Assembly (NCBI GenBank): GCA_030706745.1
Contig: JAUZNX010000008.1
Span: forward strand, 94,328 to 158,327
Source of the DNA: Bacteroidota bacterium
Lineage (GTDB): Bacteria > Bacteroidota > Ignavibacteria > Palsa-1295
DNA length: 64,000 nt
Reading direction: 5' to 3'
Notes under the pieces: model-generated
Databases searched by the model: none
What the model was told of the DNA's origin: nothing
The model's input: only the letters and a program-made list of their open reading frames with translations
Position numbers and translations under genes: made by a program
Shown here: piece after piece, positions 44,194 through 52,560 of the stretch
Position numbering within the stretch: the first letter of the stretch is position 1
Layout: the number at the start of each line of letters is the position of its first letter

Positions 44194-44877
44194 TTAGTGG
44201 AATTTAAGAGTGAAAATGCCCGGCCGTTTTTCGTCTATGGATCGGATCACACTGGTGACCTTGCCTAAGATTTGAAAATCCATATCCGACGAAATTCGAA
44301 TCGGCTTATAGCTCTCATTGGCAGGTTCGAGCGAGAACTTGTTATCCTTGCTTTTGCGGAAGGTCTTGACCGTCGCCGTATCCTCGATACGGGCCACGAC
44401 AATGTCGCCATCGTCAGCGGTCGGCTGCTGCCGGACGATAACGAGGTCGCCATCCAGGATGCCCTTGTTCTTCATGCTTTCGCCTTTGACGCGAAGCCCG
44501 AAGACTTTTCGGCTGAGGTCCATGGGCTTGAACGAGAGCCAGCCTTCAACATTCTCGATCGCCAGGATCGGCTCGCCGGCCGTGACGCGCCCGATAACAG
44601 GAATTGCGTTCGAATGGCGCTCGCCACCGATCATGACGCTTGGTCGCGCGACCGAGATTGCGCGCGAAAGCCCTGGCCCGCCGCGCATCAAGTAACCCTT
44701 CCGCAGTAAAGCGTCCAAGTGCTTGCGCACCCCGAACGTGGAGCTTACGCCCAGGAAATCAGTGATCTCCAGAATTGACGGGGGATAGCCCGTGATTTCG
44801 AGGTATTCTTCGATGTAATCCAGCACTTTTCGTTGCTGAGGTGGAAGCTGATCGCGATCTTTTACGACTTTAGCCAT
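44194..44877 (-). CDS. lexA: LexA repressor
   Basis: This 227-residue protein controls the SOS response. The N-terminal winged helix is at about residues 10-70 (LPPQQRKVLDYIEEYLEITG, PSILEITDFLGVSSTFGVRK). The self-cleavage site is A100-G101 in RVTAGEP. The Ser/Lys dyad is S134 (KGESMKNKG) and K171 (TATVKTFRKS). The palindrome TTTCGTGAAGCACGAAA lies 13 bases upstream of the start and may be its own operator. Confidence 0.96.
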   Translation of the reverse strand: MAKVVKDRDQLPPQQRKVLDYIEEYLEITGYPPSILEITDFLGVSSTFGVRKHLDALLRKGYLMRGGPGLSRAISVARPSVMIGGERHSNAIPVIGRVTAGEPILAIENVEGWLSFKPMDLSRKVFGLRVKGESMKNKGILDGDLVIVRQQPTADDGDIVVARIEDTATVKTFRKSKDNKFSLEPANESYKPIRISSDMDFQILGKVTSVIRSIDEKRPGIFTLKFH

Positions 44878-44890
44878 GACTGTGGAGTGT

Positions 44891-44907
44891 TTTCGTGAAG
44901 CACGAAA
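44891..44907. promoter_or_regulatory. Candidate LexA operator
   Basis: TTTCGTGAAGCACGAAA is a perfect palindrome around a three-base centre, between the lexA promoter at 45024-45052 and the lexA start. Autoregulation is usual for lexA, so the inverted repeat is a natural operator candidate. I saw no second copy in the window. Confidence 0.55.
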
Positions 44908-44910
44908 TTA

Positions 44911-44952
44911 TGAATAAATTCTCTCTTTTGAATTGTCATTTAATGAACGCCC
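44911..44952 (-). repeat. Conserved leader element, copy 3 (lexA leader), 5' part only
   Basis: On the minus strand GGGCGTTCATTAAATGACAA then TTCAAAAGAGAGAATTTATTCAT matches the first 40 bases of the elements at 15194 and 38069. The downstream half, including the small reading frame, is absent. Confidence 0.65.
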
Positions 44953-45001
44953 ATTCCTTGACGAATCTCGTGGTCCCCGAGAATAGGTGCGACTGGAAGT
45001 A

Positions 45002-45052
45002 GGTGCCCATGACAGCATGTGCTAATATAGGGAATTAAAAGAGCGAAGTCAA
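45002..45052 (-). promoter_or_regulatory. lexA promoter with downstream GGCACC motif
   Basis: On the minus strand TTGACT (45052-45047), 17 bases and TATATT (45029-45024) form a good sigma-70 promoter. GGCACC follows 16 bases after the -10 box (45007-45002). It is one of five such sites. Confidence 0.7.
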
Positions 45053-45160
45053 GTGAATTCTGAAAAAAGACGAAAAATGTTCTGGAGGACAACCAGACGC
45101 TGGCCGGATGGCAACGAATCGGGACTCGGTGCTCGTTACATAATAACTCGCTAATTTCAC

Positions 45161-46873
45161 GTGTCTGACATCTTCATTTCTTATTCTCGCAGGGACTCCA
45201 TGCATGCCTTAGGGCTTGCCGAGCGGCTGCGTGCTGAAGGCTATTCCATTTGGATGGATCAAACCGGCATCTCGGGTGCCGAGAAGTGGTCGGCGGAGAT
45301 CGTCGATGCGCTCGAAGCCGCGCATACGGTGATCCTGCTGGTCTCCAACGATTCAAACTCGTCTGTGAATGTTCACCGCGAGATTTCGATCGCCAGCGAG
45401 CATGACAAGAAGATTCTGCCGGTTGACATAGAAAGCATTCCGCTGTCCCGCGAGCTGAAATATCCGCTGGCCGGTTTGCAGCGGTTACCCATTGCGGATG
45501 TCGATGCCGTGCTGCGGTCATTGAGGAAGCTCGGCGTACCTGTGGCGACGAGTACGCTCGAGGCCACACCCGCCCCGAAGAAAGACGCGCGTAAGTCTCT
45601 AATGGTCCTGCCATTCGAAGATCAATCGCCCGGTCAGGATAATGGCTGGTTCGCTGATGGGCTGATGTCCGAACTGATCGCGACGCTTTCGAGCATCCGA
45701 TCGCTTCGTCTCATCGATCAGAGGACCTCGCTCGAATATAGGGGCTTGAAAACGAAGATTGCGGAGATCGCCCGCGCACTCGATGTACGATATTTTATCG
45801 AGGGTTCGGTCCGCAAATTCGGTGAGCAGATCAAAGTCACAGTGCAACTTCTGGATGCCGAATCCGGGGAGCATCTTTGGACCGATTCGTTGCGGGGCGA
45901 GTTCAAAGACATCTTCGATATCCAGGAGCAGGTTGCCGCGAAGGTGCTGGGAGGACTGAAGCTGAAGCTGACCGAAGCAGAAGCGAAGCAACTTTCGAAA
46001 CAGGCAACGCAGAACCCAGAAGCCTACGAATTATTCCTTCGTGCACAGGAATATATGTACTCCGATACCGCAAACCAGATGAAAGCGAAGTCGCTCCTGG
46101 AACGGGTGATTGAGCTTGATCCGAATGCCGTGGCCCCTTACACTGTTCTTGCCGGATTGCTCTCGAATCTTGGTCAGTCAATCCCTAATTCGCAGGAGGA
46201 GATCCGCAGGCTTATCATGACAGCACTCCGGATCGATCCGATGTTTCCGGGAGTCTATGCCGGACTCGCCAGTCTGCATATTCAGAATAGGGAATATCAA
46301 CAGGCTCTCGATATGGCGAAGAAGATGCACGCACTCGCACCGGAGCGCCACAATTGTTTTGCCTGGCTGGGGTTCTGCTACATCCACTTAAAGGATTGGT
46401 CCAATGCCGCGCTGAATTACGAGAAAGCTTTTGAACTCGAACCACTCGATGCGCACTACGCCAACCATCTTGTTGGTATCTACCTCAATGCCGGCGATCA
46501 TGCGATGCTCAAGCGCCGCGCTTCCGAATGGCTACAGATTCAGGATCGCTTTCTGGCACGCTTTCCCGATGCCCCGGATTCATTACTGAAGAGACTCATT
46601 TTGCGGATCGAGACGCAGCCAAGGGAGCAGTGGTTGATCGATCTGAAGGATGTCAGCGAGCGACCGAGACTCGACCCTCAGTGGCGCGCAAGCTTGGCGC
46701 TTAGCCTGGCGCATTTTGATACCGGGCTCGCCATCGCGCAACTTCGACGAGCCTTCGATGAGGGACTTATTGTTGATGGTTCGTTGGAAGATGATTCATG
46801 GCCAGAGGAATTCAAGTCGTCCTCGGAATTTAGAACATTCGTCGCGGAGATAGAATCGAAAGCGAAGCAATAA
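45161..46873 (+). CDS. TIR-TolB/FlgO-like-TPR protein, member 1 of an eroding array
   Basis: GTG 45161 starts a 570-residue protein. Residues 1-120 are a TIR domain (DIFISYSRRDSMHALGLAER, IWMDQTGISGAEKWSAEIVDALE, VILLVSNDSNSSVNVHREIS, KKILPVDIE). The segment 140-280 matches the TolB/FlgO-type domain of adenylate-cyclase-like and TPR proteins (KSLMVLPFEDQSPGQDNGWFADGLMSELI, VRYFIEGSVRKFGEQIKVTVQL, DIFDIQEQVAAKV). TPR-like repeats fill residues 290-570. TIR domains of this type can hydrolyse NAD+; a glutamate in WSAEIVDALE is the plausible catalytic site. It starts the array. No phage defence partner is identified. Confidence 0.88.
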   Translation: MSDIFISYSRRDSMHALGLAERLRAEGYSIWMDQTGISGAEKWSAEIVDALEAAHTVILLVSNDSNSSVNVHREISIASEHDKKILPVDIESIPLSRELKYPLAGLQRLPIADVDAVLRSLRKLGVPVATSTLEATPAPKKDARKSLMVLPFEDQSPGQDNGWFADGLMSELIATLSSIRSLRLIDQRTSLEYRGLKTKIAEIARALDVRYFIEGSVRKFGEQIKVTVQLLDAESGEHLWTDSLRGEFKDIFDIQEQVAAKVLGGLKLKLTEAEAKQLSKQATQNPEAYELFLRAQEYMYSDTANQMKAKSLLERVIELDPNAVAPYTVLAGLLSNLGQSIPNSQEEIRRLIMTALRIDPMFPGVYAGLASLHIQNREYQQALDMAKKMHALAPERHNCFAWLGFCYIHLKDWSNAALNYEKAFELEPLDAHYANHLVGIYLNAGDHAMLKRRASEWLQIQDRFLARFPDAPDSLLKRLILRIETQPREQWLIDLKDVSERPRLDPQWRASLALSLAHFDTGLAIAQLRRAFDEGLIVDGSLEDDSWPEEFKSSSEFRTFVAEIESKAKQ

Positions 46874-46876
46874 CTC

Positions 46877-47005
46877 ATGGCCGATATCTTCATCTCCTAT
46901 TCCTCGAAAGACCGCGAGCAGGCCGAACTGCTTACGGAGTTGCTTGCTTCGGCCGGACTATCCTATTGGATTGATCAGTCAAGAATTGCGCTCAATGCAT
47001 TATGA
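46877..47005 (+). pseudogene. Truncated TIR domain remnant
   Basis: ATG 46877, three bases after the previous stop, gives 42 codons: MADIFISYSSKDREQAELLT followed by ELLASAGLSYWIDQ, then SRIALNAL and TGA. It matches the first 37 residues of the TIR domain at 50648. The second half of the domain is missing, and the stop overlaps the next ATG as ATGA. It is the N-terminal stump of a lost TIR gene whose 5' end now precedes the caspase-like gene. Confidence 0.85.
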
Positions 47006-48909
47006 AACCACTCAAACCCATTGGCCTTTTGTCGTTGTTGCTTCTATTTCCCTGCTGCAAAGCGTCGCAGCCAACGGGGCCGTCTTCTGGTGGTCCCACT
47101 CCGTCGCTGTTTGAAGTGTCGCAAGTCCTGGATTCGACACAGTCAACCTTTCTTACGTATGCAAATCAGACTGGCGGGGATGTTCGAGAATCGATCATTC
47201 GAACAGTCTCGTGGCTCAATTCTCAGCCAAGCGTTGCTTCAGCAGCAACCTTCGACAGCCTGTATATCGACATCAAGCTGAAATCAGGCTTAACAACTAG
47301 CTTTTATTTCGAAGAAGTAAATGATAGCGGCTATGACGTCTTTCGTGGCGGCAGTGACCCCCACGGAAATATGACCCTTTCGGGCAGTGGGACGAATTCT
47401 GCGAATTCGATCACGAACAAGAAGGTACTGCTCTTTGCTGCCGATACGAAGTCATTACCAGACGTCGTGCCACAAATTGCCCGGACCCTCAAGCGTTTGG
47501 CGAATTCTGGATTGGGACTGGATGTAACAGTACTCAAAGATGAGCAATGTTCGTACGGCGTCGTAGAGCATTTCGGCGATTACGGTCTGGTGATTATGGA
47601 TACCCATGGGCAGAAAGATGCTTTCCTCGTTGGCTCCATATTAGACCTTTCTGCTCCCGCAAAGACAGAAGCAGATTTGAAAGGGAAAGTCAATGCACAA
47701 ATCGATGCGGCTGCCTACGACAAGCTTACCTCAGGCAGTTTGAAGTTAGCCGCTTCCGTCAAGGCAAATCCCAATCGCACCAACTGGCAGAAGAGCGTCA
47801 TCCCCGGTACCAGTCGTACCGTCTGGTTTAGCTCGAAATACCTTAATTTATTGCCTCCGATGACGAATACAGTTATTCTTGGTAATATGTGTTATAGCGG
47901 ATGGAGTGCGGCATCGTGGACCTACTCGTGGCCTCAATTTGCCGATACCGTCAATGGCGCCGTGATCGTGAAGATCAAAGGCGGTAGCGCTACAGCGACA
48001 ACCGACCCGATTGAAGCGGCATTTGTGAATAGGAATCCCATCAGCTACTATGGCTACGCGCATGCGGATGGCACATCAGCCGGAGTGCAGGATTCCTTTG
48101 CTTCGGTTATGGAAGATTCTCTCGTATCGAGATTGGTGGGGAATCTGGATAGTACCAAAATCATAAATCTCCGAGCCGACAACACCACGGAATACTTCAA
48201 TCAGTATCCCTTCCTTGAACGACGAACAAATGTTGTCAAAACAATACCGCCGCTGTATTTCAAGCATTATGGTGCGGACAATTACAGTTATGAGCATGGC
48301 TGCGTCGATACTTTTACCGATGCACGGGACGGCCAAGTCTATAGGGCAGTCTGTATTGGAAAGCAAACCTGGATGGCACAGAACCTGAATTATGACGTTC
48401 CCGGTAGCGAATGCTACGACAGCCTCAGCTCGAACTGTGCTCAGTATGGAAAGTTGTATCGTCGCTCAATGGTAATGAATGGTGCCTCGCCAACCAATGC
48501 TAACCCGAGCGGGGTACAAGGGATCTGTCCGAAAGGCTGGCATGTGCCGAGCGCATCGGAATGGCAACAACTCATCGATTTCCTGGGCGACTCTACGACT
48601 GCGGGCGGTGCTTTGAAAGCTGTCTCACCGTTATGGGCATCGCCGAACTCCCGCGCGACAAATTCCAGTGGCTTCACGGCATTGCCGAGTGGGGAGTGGG
48701 TGGATGGTAATGCCGCCGCCTCCACGCATTTGTTTTATAACATGAACTACTATGCCATGTTCCACATGGCGACCGAACTGCACCCCGGACAAATCGATGT
48801 CTTACAGTTGGATTACAATTCGACGTTAGCGCACTGGTTTACCTACGCGGCGACAATTCCTCCGGTCTATGCTGGGAACGGAGCTTGCCGGTGTGTGAAA
48901 GATCCGTAA
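47002..48909 (+). CDS. Lipoprotein with caspase-like His/Cys pair and FISUMP domain
   Basis: The 635-residue protein has a lipobox-like LFPCC at residues 15-19, so it is probably membrane-anchored. Residues about 140-375 read as a caspase/gingipain-type fold: KKVLLFAADTKSLPDVV, FGDYGLVIMDTHG (H202 after a beta strand), TVILGNMCYSG (C297). These are the usual positions of the catalytic dyad. Residues 434-635 form a FISUMP domain (GQVYRAVCIGKQTWMAQNLN, GICPKGWHVPSASEWQQL, ATNSSGFTALPSG, CRCVKDP). It may be a surface protease, though catalysis is unproven. Its ATG overlaps a truncated TIR stop. Confidence 0.8.
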   Translation: MKPLKPIGLLSLLLLFPCCKASQPTGPSSGGPTPSLFEVSQVLDSTQSTFLTYANQTGGDVRESIIRTVSWLNSQPSVASAATFDSLYIDIKLKSGLTTSFYFEEVNDSGYDVFRGGSDPHGNMTLSGSGTNSANSITNKKVLLFAADTKSLPDVVPQIARTLKRLANSGLGLDVTVLKDEQCSYGVVEHFGDYGLVIMDTHGQKDAFLVGSILDLSAPAKTEADLKGKVNAQIDAAAYDKLTSGSLKLAASVKANPNRTNWQKSVIPGTSRTVWFSSKYLNLLPPMTNTVILGNMCYSGWSAASWTYSWPQFADTVNGAVIVKIKGGSATATTDPIEAAFVNRNPISYYGYAHADGTSAGVQDSFASVMEDSLVSRLVGNLDSTKIINLRADNTTEYFNQYPFLERRTNVVKTIPPLYFKHYGADNYSYEHGCVDTFTDARDGQVYRAVCIGKQTWMAQNLNYDVPGSECYDSLSSNCAQYGKLYRRSMVMNGASPTNANPSGVQGICPKGWHVPSASEWQQLIDFLGDSTTAGGALKAVSPLWASPNSRATNSSGFTALPSGEWVDGNAAASTHLFYNMNYYAMFHMATELHPGQIDVLQLDYNSTLAHWFTYAATIPPVYAGNGACRCVKDP

Positions 48910-48917
48910 GATTGTGA

Positions 48918-49298
48918 ATGGTTGATATTCTAGTCTACTCTTCCAACAACGATGCCGGTCAATCCATGGAGCTTGTCGAGATGCTGCGCGCGAGTGGGAA
49001 GGATGTGTGGATTGATCAACATGGAATCGTTGGTCCCATGCAACGGCCGACGGAGATTGTAGCAGGGATTACGCCGAACCCTGCGACGGATAATATCAAC
49101 ATCATGTCAAGCGGCGTCCGCACAGCGGAGATCGGAATTTACGATCTGCTCGGCAAAGAAATCGCTTCATCGAAGACGACGACCTGGAAGCTGGATGCCG
49201 CAGGCATAGTTGCAGGCTCGTATGTCGTCCGAATTGTAGGCGAGTCCAACAGTGGAGAGGAGATCGCAATTTGGAGGAGAGTCGTTATTGCGAGATAG
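48918..49298 (+). CDS. TIR N-terminus fused to a T9SS sorting tail
   Basis: This 126-residue chimera starts MVDILVYSSNNDAGQSMELV followed by EMLRASGKDVWIDQHGIVG and PMQRPTEIV, the first 48 residues of a TIR domain, then switches at AGITPNPATDNI to a sorting domain (GIYDLLGKEIAS, IVAGSYVVRIVG, RRVVIAR). It has no signal peptide, so it could not be exported by T9SS as written. The junction after EIV is the same place where TIR helices would continue. It is probably the product of deletion recombination between a TIR gene and a neighbouring T9SS gene. It overlaps the convergent aminotransferase end by 14 bases. Confidence 0.75.
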   Translation: MVDILVYSSNNDAGQSMELVEMLRASGKDVWIDQHGIVGPMQRPTEIVAGITPNPATDNINIMSSGVRTAEIGIYDLLGKEIASSKTTTWKLDAAGIVAGSYVVRIVGESNSGEEIAIWRRVVIAR

Positions 49299-50475
49299 CC
49301 TTTCCTATGACAGGAGCTGCACCGGAAAGATCGACCAACGCTTGCTTCAGCGCATTGAAATCCGAGGGATGGTTATACACTTGCGACGAGGCCCTGACGC
49401 ATAGCTTCCCGTTTGCATTCATCGCGGGGATTTCGATTCTGTACTCATCAAAGAGTACATCATGCAAATGGAGAGCACGCTCCTCCGTTGCGTCTGGATT
49501 GCCAGGTAGCGGTATCGTACATAGATTGGCGAGCATGTCTGGAGGGGCAGCAAGCGATACGCCGAGCGCTGCACTAATATCGCTTCGCGCATCGAGGAGC
49601 ATCCTTTGGGTGTACTCGCGGCTTCCGTGGGCAGCGAGCTTCTTGTGGAATTCTATTCCCGCCGGGACGCTCAGGAAAGCAGTCGGGTCTAATGTTCCTG
49701 TCCAGGCAAACTCCGTTTGATATCCGCCTCCCAGGAAATGAGAGATCACTGTTGGGTGGATCTTTGATTGATGCTTCCTATCCACCCAGAGAAGTGCCGC
49801 GCCCTTTGGCGCATACAGCCACTTATGACAATTCCCAACGTAGTAGTCGGCACCGAGTGTGTCAAGATTTAGCTCGACCTGCCCGGGTGCATGCGCGCCA
49901 TCGATTAGCACCGGAATACCGCGCTCCTTGAAGACCTCGATGACTTGCGCAATGGGGAAGATCAGCCCAGTCGGGCTTGTAATGTGGTCGATGACAGCGA
50001 AGGCGGTCTTCGGCGTGATCGAACGAGCGATGGCTTCCACGACCTCATCCTGGTCTTTGATAGGAAATGGAACGTCCGCATCGACGACCGTTGCGCCGCT
50101 GAGGGCCGCAACGTACACCATCGTTTGCCGAACAGCGCGGTATGCGTGGCTGGAAGTCAGCAGTTCGTCGCCGGGCTTGAAGGTTGGAAGCAGCGAGCGA
50201 AGCACGGCATTCGCTCCATCGGTTGCGTTTTGAACGAAGACGAGATCTTCCGCGCGCGAGCCAACGAATGTTGCCAACTCCGCTCTCGAGGCCTCAAGAT
50301 GTTCTGGTAATTCGCGCGTCATGAAGCGAACCGGCTCGGCTTCCATGCGCTCCTGCCATTCGCGCTGCACGGCAAGCACTGGGCGCGGGCATGCCCCGAA
50401 AGACCCGTGATTGAGAAAGATTACATCTTCGTCCAGAAGCCACTCACCGCGGATTGCCTTGCCAAATTCTTTCAT
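49285..50475 (-). CDS. Class V-fold aminotransferase (isopenicillin-N epimerase-like)
   Basis: This 396-residue PLP enzyme begins DEDVIFLNHGSFGACPRPVL, the opening typical of isopenicillin-N epimerase-like and CsdB-related class V enzymes. The PLP lysine is in GNCHKWLYAPKG, with ALLWVDRKHQ and LIDGAHAPGQVELNLDTLGAD around it. The N-terminal HGSFG and the SHFLGGGYQTEFAWTGTLDPT segments hold cofactor and substrate loops. The reaction (epimerisation, lyase or transamination) cannot be named from sequence. It lies between the TIR genes on the opposite strand. Confidence 0.9.
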   Translation of the reverse strand: MKEFGKAIRGEWLLDEDVIFLNHGSFGACPRPVLAVQREWQERMEAEPVRFMTRELPEHLEASRAELATFVGSRAEDLVFVQNATDGANAVLRSLLPTFKPGDELLTSSHAYRAVRQTMVYVAALSGATVVDADVPFPIKDQDEVVEAIARSITPKTAFAVIDHITSPTGLIFPIAQVIEVFKERGIPVLIDGAHAPGQVELNLDTLGADYYVGNCHKWLYAPKGAALLWVDRKHQSKIHPTVISHFLGGGYQTEFAWTGTLDPTAFLSVPAGIEFHKKLAAHGSREYTQRMLLDARSDISAALGVSLAAPPDMLANLCTIPLPGNPDATEERALHLHDVLFDEYRIEIPAMNANGKLCVRASSQVYNHPSDFNALKQALVDLSGAAPVIGKAISQ

Positions 50476-50647
50476 GGAGCCGTAAACGCGTTGTTACTTG
50501 GTGATGAATCCTGCATCTTGTTCACAGTTGATGGTAGGAGCAGGGCAATGAGAGCCGCGGACCGTTGTAGCCGCGACTTTTGAGTCTCTACGAGTGTTGA
50601 CATTTAAAGGCCCAGCAGGTCGCCCTGCACTGTCTTGCTCAAAACAC

Positions 50648-52372
50648 ATGTCTGAGATCTTCATTTCCTATTCCTCGAAAGACCGCGCCCAGGCGGACCA
50701 GCTAACCGAGTTGCTCGCATCGGCAGGGTTATCGGTCTGGATCGATCAGGCCGGCATCGAAGCTGCGAGCAGCTGGTCGGAAGAGATCGTTAACGCGTTG
50801 GATGGATGCAAAGCATTCATCGTGATGCTCTCGCCGAATTCGATCGAATCGAAGAATGTCGTCCGGGAAGTTGCATTGGCCTTTGAGAAGAACAAGAAAA
50901 TTCTTCCCTTGGATTTAGAACCCGTTTCGCTCCCGGCCAGCATGCAGTATCATCTTGCCGGCTTGCAGCGTACTTCGATGACGAACATCGACGCCGTCAT
51001 CCGCGCCCTCGCCAAACTGGGCCTCGAAGCCACCGGCGCACCGCAAGCGCCCAAAATCTTGCAGGAGACTGATGGGCGAAAGAGTTTGATGATCCTTCCG
51101 TTCGAAGACCTCTCGCCGACTGGAGATAATGCTTGGTTTGCGGATGGGATTGTCTCCGAACTCATCGCGGCGCTATCGAACGTAAAATCATTGAAGCTTG
51201 CCGATAGTCAAGCGACAAAAGAGTTCAAGCAATATCGAGGGCAACTTTTCGCGTATGCTCACGAGATGCAGATTCGATACTTTGTTCAGGGTGATGTAAG
51301 AAAGTTTGGCGATCAGATCAAGATAGGAGTTCGGCTACTCGATATCGAGCGCGGCGATCATCTCTGGCAGGATTCCCTCAAAGGCACCATGCAAGATGTC
51401 TTCGAAATCCAGGAGTCAGTAGCCGCAAAGGTGCTGGCAGGACTTGAGATCCACCTGTCGAAGGAGGAGCAGTCCAAAGTGCAGGAGCGGGGGACTGACA
51501 ATGAAGAGGCCTGGGAGCTTTGGATGAAGAGTATCGAGTATATGGGCCGCGAAACCGAGGCGGCCCACCAGCATTCCATCGCCTGCTTGGAAGAGGCACT
51601 ACGGATCGACCCGAAGTTCGGGAGGGCTTACGGTCATCTTGCCCAAATGTTTATCATGCTATTTCGTGCCACAAAGGATCCAAGTTATTTGGAGAAAGCG
51701 GAGGCGGCCGTCGAGAAGGCACGTGAGTACTATGGTACAAGCGAGCGTTTCGATTGGATCAACACGCATCTGTTGTTAGCGAAAGGAGATATCGCCGGGG
51801 CACTCGAATCCGCTCAACGAGCGAACGCGAAAGCGCCCAACTACGCAGGCGGCTACCATGCGTTAGCGGCTGTCTATCGCGCGACTGGCAATCTCGCTGG
51901 CGAGATTCAGGCGCGGCAAGCATTCGTACGGATCGGGGACGATAGCGGTGGTCACAGCGCACTCCTTTACGCGCTCAAACTTGGAGGAGCAGCGTACGCC
52001 AGCGAGCTAAAGGCTGCGGCGGAACGGGCGCTACCGATCTTCCAAAGACATGCTCGTATTAATCCGGATGACTTTCGGAATCGTGAACGGTTGGCCTACA
52101 CGTTCCTGGAGGCGGGTCGGCCGCTGGAGGCAGTCGCAGAGGCGGATCGATTGCCCGCAGATTCTCTGGACGCGGAGAGTAGCTTCGAGCTCGCCTGCCT
52201 TTATGCACGCGTCAATGCCTTGGATAAGGCGATCGCTGCGCTGCGTCGGGCATTGCAGATGGGGAGTCTCAACACAATGCCGATCGAGACGGACTCTGAT
52301 CTCGAGGCGATTCGAGGGACCCCGGAGTTCGAAGCCTTGATTAAAGAATTCGCCACAAATCCCGATGCCTGA
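50648..52372 (+). CDS. TIR-TolB/FlgO-like-TPR protein, member 2 of an eroding array
   Basis: ATG 50648 starts MSEIFISYSSKDRAQADQLT; a longer frame from 50594 adds 18 residues without TIR likeness. The 574-residue product has the same order as the 45161 protein: TIR domain (1-120), TolB/FlgO-like domain (about 140-280, KSLMILPFEDLSPTGDNAWFADGIVSELIA) and TPR-like helices. The two are clear paralogs. WSEEIVNALD carries the same glutamate position. It is followed by another TIR start at 52365. Confidence 0.88.
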   Translation: MSEIFISYSSKDRAQADQLTELLASAGLSVWIDQAGIEAASSWSEEIVNALDGCKAFIVMLSPNSIESKNVVREVALAFEKNKKILPLDLEPVSLPASMQYHLAGLQRTSMTNIDAVIRALAKLGLEATGAPQAPKILQETDGRKSLMILPFEDLSPTGDNAWFADGIVSELIAALSNVKSLKLADSQATKEFKQYRGQLFAYAHEMQIRYFVQGDVRKFGDQIKIGVRLLDIERGDHLWQDSLKGTMQDVFEIQESVAAKVLAGLEIHLSKEEQSKVQERGTDNEEAWELWMKSIEYMGRETEAAHQHSIACLEEALRIDPKFGRAYGHLAQMFIMLFRATKDPSYLEKAEAAVEKAREYYGTSERFDWINTHLLLAKGDIAGALESAQRANAKAPNYAGGYHALAAVYRATGNLAGEIQARQAFVRIGDDSGGHSALLYALKLGGAAYASELKAAAERALPIFQRHARINPDDFRNRERLAYTFLEAGRPLEAVAEADRLPADSLDAESSFELACLYARVNALDKAIAALRRALQMGSLNTMPIETDSDLEAIRGTPEFEALIKEFATNPDA

Positions 52373-52418
52373 CATCTTTAGCTTCTACCCCTCACTTCAC
52401 AGGTGGGGGGTAGAATGA
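52365..52418 (+). pseudogene. Decayed TIR start remnant
   Basis: ATG 52365 overlaps the previous gene's end and reads MPDIFSFYPSLHRWGVE and TGA. The first seven or eight residues match the TIR start pattern (M-x-D-I-F-x-S-Y), after which similarity is lost. With 46877 and 48918 this means each member of the array is followed by a TIR start. Confidence 0.5.
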
Positions 52419-52560
52419 GAAGAGTCCCAGTGCCCACTCTCCAGGGTCGTGCCCAAAGTGCGCGCCTTCAGAAACCTAAGTTTCGCCGTGAACTGAATCG
52501 TATTCTCTGATAGTTTTACAGGTATAGTTCCGTCAACCTTTTTCTTCGCTGTTTACAACT

